Below the pieces are notes generated by a model. It was not told where the DNA came from, ran no database searches, and saw only the letters and a list, made by a program, of their open reading frames with translations. From assembly GCA_023428885.1 (NCBI GenBank), contig JAEYWQ010000204.1, positions 1 through 9,074 on the forward strand: a DNA stretch of 9,074 nt. Reading direction: 5' to 3'. This document shows, in pieces, positions 6,037-9,074 of this stretch. The DNA is from Bacillota bacterium (GTDB taxonomy: Bacteria; Bacillota; Clostridia; Lachnospirales; Lachnospiraceae). How positions within the stretch are numbered: position 1 is the stretch's first letter; the number at the start of each line of letters is the position of its first letter. Made by a program: the position numbers and the translations under genes.

Positions 6037-6918
6037 ATGGAGAAAAAACCAACAGTGAAAGATGTTGCAAAAGCCGCAGGAGTGTCTGTTGCAACCGTTT
6101 CTTATATTATGAATAACAGAACTGACCAAAAGATCAGTGATGAGACCAGAAAGAAGGTACTGCAGTTTGCTAACTTATTAAACTATACTCCAAGCTATGC
6201 TGCTAAAAGTCTTGCTACTGGAAAGAATAACATCATTGGTGTCTCCTATCGACTCAACCCAATGACACCATCCAGGAATTTAGAAATCATCAGTTTTACC
6301 AATCTTTTAATTGAACGTTTGAATCGGCTAAAATATGACGTCCTCTTTATGCCAATCCGTGCAAACGAAGACAACCTTCCACTGAATAGAAATATTGATG
6401 GTATTATTACGATAGATCTGCCTCATGAAGAATTTAAAGCCTTAGCTGATAACTATTATGTTCCCATTATCAATGTTGACATGATCGTGAATGACAGCTT
6501 GTTTTATCAAATTTATTCGGATATCCCTGCAGGGATTGTAAAAGCCAGAGAATATGCAGGAGACGACTTTTATTTTATAATGGAGAAATGTGAAAACTCC
6601 AATTATACGGAATTCATAACTTCAACTATTTCCAAAGAACGAATTCTATACTATGCAGAAAGCTCTATATCAGAGATTAAGAAGATAAAGAACAAGAAAG
6701 CCGTGGTTCTTGGCTCTTGTCTTGCTCTCATTGTGATGCCATACTTAATTCCTGATAACCTAACTGTGATAAGTTCTAACGATAGCCATATCATACTTCC
6801 TGATACAATTCATGTGGTTAAGAACGATATCTCAAAAAAGGCAAATCTAGCGATTAATATTTTACTTAACGCCATGGATCGAAAGTTTGAAGTAACTCAT
6901 GATCATAGGGTATTCTAA
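6037..6918 (+). CDS. LacI-family transcriptional regulator of the maltodextrin operon
   Basis: DNA-binding repressor, 293 aa. The N-terminal helix-turn-helix is clear (TVKDVAKAAGVSVATVSYIM, about 6-25), followed by the hinge helix (YTPSYAAKSLATGKNNIIGV, about 50-69) with Leu59 in the position that inserts into the central CG step of LacI operators; the nearby operators have central CG. The ligand domain is recognisable (IDGIITID at about 120-127, VPIINVD at 142-148, SDIPAG at 161-166, VISSNDS at 244-250) but short: the usual GHxxI..I.G region and part of the second subdomain are missing, leaving it some 35-50 residues below the usual 330-345. It runs cleanly from a start with AGAGG 7 nt upstream to a stop followed by a terminator, so this looks like internal reduction, not breakage. 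Divergent position and operators make it the likely local repressor; the inducer is unknown, presumably a maltodextrin. Confidence 0.92.
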   Translation: MEKKPTVKDVAKAAGVSVATVSYIMNNRTDQKISDETRKKVLQFANLLNYTPSYAAKSLATGKNNIIGVSYRLNPMTPSRNLEIISFTNLLIERLNRLKYDVLFMPIRANEDNLPLNRNIDGIITIDLPHEEFKALADNYYVPIINVDMIVNDSLFYQIYSDIPAGIVKAREYAGDDFYFIMEKCENSNYTEFITSTISKERILYYAESSISEIKKIKNKKAVVLGSCLALIVMPYLIPDNLTVISSNDSHIILPDTIHVVKNDISKKANLAINILLNAMDRKFEVTHDHRVF

Positions 6919-6921
6919 CAT

Positions 6922-6963
6922 AAGAGGCCTTCTCATAATTATGAGAAAGCCTCTTTCCTTTTT
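6922..6963 (+). terminator. Strong rho-independent terminator after the lacI-family gene
   Basis: A 17-bp stem (6922-6938 with 6939-6955, the centre being TCATAATTATGA) has one C-A mismatch in the plus-strand RNA and is followed by TTTCCTTTTT. It starts 3 nt after the regulator stop. In the minus-strand RNA the mismatch becomes a G-U pair, so the hairpin is complete, but no good U-run follows; it may serve the convergent phosphatase gene only weakly. Confidence 0.88.
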
Positions 6964-6964
6964 A

Positions 6965-7774
6965 TTATTTCTCGATCATATGGTATATAATATCTGCAAT
7001 TGCACTTTCATCATTACTAACAGTAATCGCATCAGCGACTTCTTTTAAGGAAGGAATTGCATTTTGAGTTGCAATACCAACATCTGCTTCTTTTAACATC
7101 TCAATATCGTTATTGTAATCACCAACGGCATAAATCTTATACTCTGAGCCCATATGTTCACGTAATTTTGACAATGCTTTCCCCTTGCTCGTCCCATAAG
7201 GAAGAAATTCTAGATAATTCACTGCAGAAAACACACTGCTTATTTCTTCCTCCAATCCATACTCTTTCTTGATAGAGTTAAGTAGCTGCAATTCTTCTCT
7301 TCTTCCAGATAGCAAGATTTTAATCCATGGTTGATCCATGATAGCATCTATCTGAGTAAATTGACAAGGCTGATGTAATGAAACAGTTTGCGAATCAGCG
7401 AGATCTTCTGGAGAAACGAAATAGCTCATCTGGGGACAATATACTTGTATAGATACCTCTTTATGTTTCACTAGGCAGTCCTTTAAAAATAAACTCAATT
7501 TTTCTTTATTTAACTCATTCAGGACAATGAATTTTGCAGCAGCAAAATCATAGATTCCGCCACCATTATACAAAATACATGGTGCATTAACTTCAACATC
7601 TTCTAAGAATAGTACAGAATTGAGTTGGCTTCTTCCTGTTGCAATACCAAATTTTCCACCCTGTTCCATAAAGCAACTTACTGCTTCTTGATTTTCTTTT
7701 GATACCTTTCCCTGAGAATCCAACAAAGTCCCATCCATATCGCTAAAAAGCATTATATGTTCATATTTTTTCAT
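6965..7774 (-). CDS. Cof-type HAD-IIB family phosphatase
   Basis: Cytoplasmic haloacid-dehalogenase hydrolase (269 aa) of the Cof subfamily, Mg-dependent phosphatases acting mostly on sugar phosphates, flavin mononucleotide or similar. Motif I DMDGTLL has nucleophile Asp12 and acid/base Asp14; motif II is ATGRS (Thr46); the motif III lysine is Lys197 (GTSKG); motif IV GDYNNDIEML has Asp219 and Asp223. The type IIB cap lies between about 85 and 190. Length is normal for the family. The start has only a weak ribosome binding site (GAGATG). It is convergent with the regulator gene and lies 126 bp downstream of the iron-type permease, with which it may be co-transcribed; a functional link to either neighbour is not shown. 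The substrate cannot be predicted. Confidence 0.9.
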   Translation of the reverse strand: MKKYEHIMLFSDMDGTLLDSQGKVSKENQEAVSCFMEQGGKFGIATGRSQLNSVLFLEDVEVNAPCILYNGGGIYDFAAAKFIVLNELNKEKLSLFLKDCLVKHKEVSIQVYCPQMSYFVSPEDLADSQTVSLHQPCQFTQIDAIMDQPWIKILLSGRREELQLLNSIKKEYGLEEEISSVFSAVNYLEFLPYGTSKGKALSKLREHMGSEYKIYAVGDYNNDIEMLKEADVGIATQNAIPSLKEVADAITVSNDESAIADIIYHMIEK

Positions 7775-7797
7775 AATATCATCTCTACTTTCTTTTT

Positions 7798-7827
7798 ATT
7801 TTAGAAATTTCTCCTTTGTTTCTCCAA
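7798..7827 (-). promoter_or_regulatory. Possible weak promoter for the HAD phosphatase
   Basis: Minus-strand TTGGAG (7827-7822), an 18-bp spacer and TAAAAT (7803-7798) form an imperfect sigma-A-like pair about 24 nt before the ATG. In such AT-rich DNA a match of this quality can occur by chance, and the predicted leader is very short. Confidence 0.25.
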
Positions 7828-7853
7828 AAACGTGCTTTTAATTCATTAATATT

Positions 7854-7895
7854 CATAGGGAATCAATAAATCCTATGGATCTACAATTCCCTATG
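7854..7895 (-). other. Hairpin downstream of the iron-type permease gene
   Basis: A perfect 10-bp inverted repeat (catagggaat at 7854-7863, attccctatg at 7886-7895) begins 5 nt after the permease stop on the minus strand. Its 22-nt loop contains a second cctatg (7872-7877) that could pair instead with the catagg arm, and a small atcc/ggat hairpin. No U-run follows the stem, so it is a weak terminator candidate or a 3'-end stability element. Confidence 0.45.
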
Positions 7896-7900
7896 ATGGT

Positions 7901-9074
7901 TTATAAGCTTACTTCCTTACTACCAGATAACTTAAAGAATAAGAGTAAGGAGGCTACCGTTGTTAAGGTTAGTACAGTTGCTAAAGCGGCAGCTGTACCG
8001 TAACTGGCTCGGATAACTTCGGTATAAATTGCTACTGACATGGTTCTTGTATTACCAGTATATAGAATTACCGACGCGCTTAATTCACTAATCACAGTAA
8101 TCCAGCTTAGGATGGCACCAGAGATAACACCTGGCAACATCATAATTGCTGTTACTTTGAAAAAAGTCTTCAATGGTGAATCTCCCAGACTGATTGCTGC
8201 CTCTTCCATGCTTGGACTAATCTGATAAAGAATTGCTGCACTGGAACGTAAGGTGTATGGCAGACGTCGTACCACAAAGGCTACCACAATTATGGTCGCT
8301 GTCCCGCTTAATAACAGAGGCTTTTTATTAAAAGCCAGCAATAAGGTAATACCAAGTACGGATCCTGGAATAATATATGGGAACATCGTCATAGAGTCAA
8401 TCATATTGGTCAACCAGCTTCTTCTTCTTGTTGTGATATAAGCAATAAATATTGCTAAGAATACAATAATGATAATTGCTATAATACCAAACTTAAAGGT
8501 ATTAAGAATCGGTGTACCTAGATTCTTAAAGATTGTTCTATAACTATCTAGGGAAAAGCCTTCTACAAACAAGGCACCTCTGGTTGCTTTAAAGGAAGTA
8601 AATATTACGGTGACCTGGGGGATAATCGATAAAAATACAACGAAGAAAACTAAAACATGTAATAATATATTTTTGCCTCCATATAATTTTTTCTCCTGAA
8701 TTGGACGTAGAGAACTCATGGTAAAGGATTTCTTATTTACCACATACTTTTGAATCAGGAACATGACACCTGTAATAATAACAAGAATCACGGCCAAGGC
8801 TGCTGCAAAGTTTGCTTTCCCACCCATCTCAGAGATAAATTCATTGTAGATTAATACTGGCATGACGGTATAACCTTCACCCAGCAACATTGGTGTACCA
8901 AAGTCTGCCAAAGCGTTCATAAAGACCAGTAAGGATCCAGCTAAGATAGTTGGAGCAATCAAAGGGATAATTATAGTAGTTATTTTGCGGAATGCATTAC
9001 ATCCAAGACTTTCTGCTGCCTCACTCAATGAGCTGTCAACTTTCTTTAACGCCCCCTTCGTATAGAGATAAATA
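7901..9074 (-). CDS. Two-domain ferric iron (AfuB/FbpB-type) ABC transporter permease, 3' part (partial)
   Basis: Inner-membrane permease with two fused permease domains, as in AfuB/FbpB ferric iron importers and related thiamine or phosphonate systems. The frame is open through the right edge (reading IYLYTKGALKKVDSS before the first EAA loop), so the start is outside the window; an in-frame TTG at 9028 lies within the EAA loop and is not the real start. The first loop reads SLSEAAESLGCNAFRKI; the second, about 275 residues after that TTG, reads EEAAISLGDSPLKTFFKV followed by MLPGVISG. Motifs such as LADFGTPMLLG fit the ferric subgroup. About six membrane segments of the second domain are visible between roughly 8640 and 7920. 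A binding protein and ATPase would be expected upstream, beyond the edge. The substrate (Fe3+) is a family-level guess. The stop is followed by a hairpin. Confidence 0.85.
   Translation of the reverse strand, partial: IYLYTKGALKKVDSSLSEAAESLGCNAFRKITTIIIPLIAPTILAGSLLVFMNALADFGTPMLLGEGYTVMPVLIYNEFISEMGGKANFAAALAVILVIITGVMFLIQKYVVNKKSFTMSSLRPIQEKKLYGGKNILLHVLVFFVVFLSIIPQVTVIFTSFKATRGALFVEGFSLDSYRTIFKNLGTPILNTFKFGIIAIIIIVFLAIFIAYITTRRRSWLTNMIDSMTMFPYIIPGSVLGITLLLAFNKKPLLLSGTATIIVVAFVVRRLPYTLRSSAAILYQISPSMEEAAISLGDSPLKTFFKVTAIMMLPGVISGAILSWITVISELSASVILYTGNTRTMSVAIYTEVIRASYGTAAALATVLTLTTVASLLLFFKLSGSKEVSL

Noticed and set aside
7901..9028. Complete permease gene starting at the TTG at 9028
   Set aside because: The frame stays open to the window edge and the TTG is inside the first EAA loop, with no membrane segment of that domain before it; the gene is truncated by the window.

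Overview
The window looks like chromosomal DNA from a low-GC Gram-positive anaerobe, most likely a plant-polymer or starch-using Clostridia/Lachnospiraceae relative. The basis is AT-rich composition, strong AGGAGG-type ribosome binding sites, lipoprotein signal peptides instead of outer-membrane proteins, and Firmicutes-type protein families. The species call is inference.

Positions 1-5870 (minus strand) hold a maltodextrin/starch uptake operon, read right to left: a cell-surface lipoprotein with predicted starch-binding domains (4761-5870), a cytoplasmic GH13 neopullulanase/cyclomaltodextrinase-type alpha-glucan hydrolase (2970-4658), an ABC sugar-binding lipoprotein (1395-2894), a MalF/MdxF-like permease (51-1376), and the first 18 codons of the partner MalG-like permease (1-54), which overlaps malF by ATGA. 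Gene content and order resemble the Bacillus subtilis yvdE-yvdF-mdxEFG maltodextrin cluster, with a surface glycan-binding lipoprotein placed first. No ATPase gene is visible. Two non-terminator hairpins lie in the intercistronic gaps (4694-4747 and 2921-2944).

Positions 5871-6036 are a compact divergent control region. Back-to-back sigma-A-type promoters (TTGACA-17-TAATAT leftward, TTGACT-17-TAATAT rightward) have -35 boxes 7 bp apart. A 43-bp block with perfect 16-bp arms, containing two overlapping 16-bp LacI-type operators with central CG, covers the leftward -10 box and start site. A third copy lies just downstream of the rightward promoter. The rightward gene (6037-6918) is an unusually short LacI-family regulator, followed by a strong intrinsic terminator. 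The expected logic is that the regulator represses both the operon and itself until a maltodextrin-type ligand is present.

Positions 6965-9074 (minus strand) are functionally separate: a Cof-type HAD phosphatase (6965-7774) and, upstream of it, the 3' part of a two-domain ferric-iron-type ABC permease (7901-9074) whose start is beyond the window. The 126-bp gap between them has a hairpin but no convincing terminator. No tRNA, rRNA, CRISPR array, insertion sequence or phage gene was seen, and no gene-free stretch exceeds about 170 bp.
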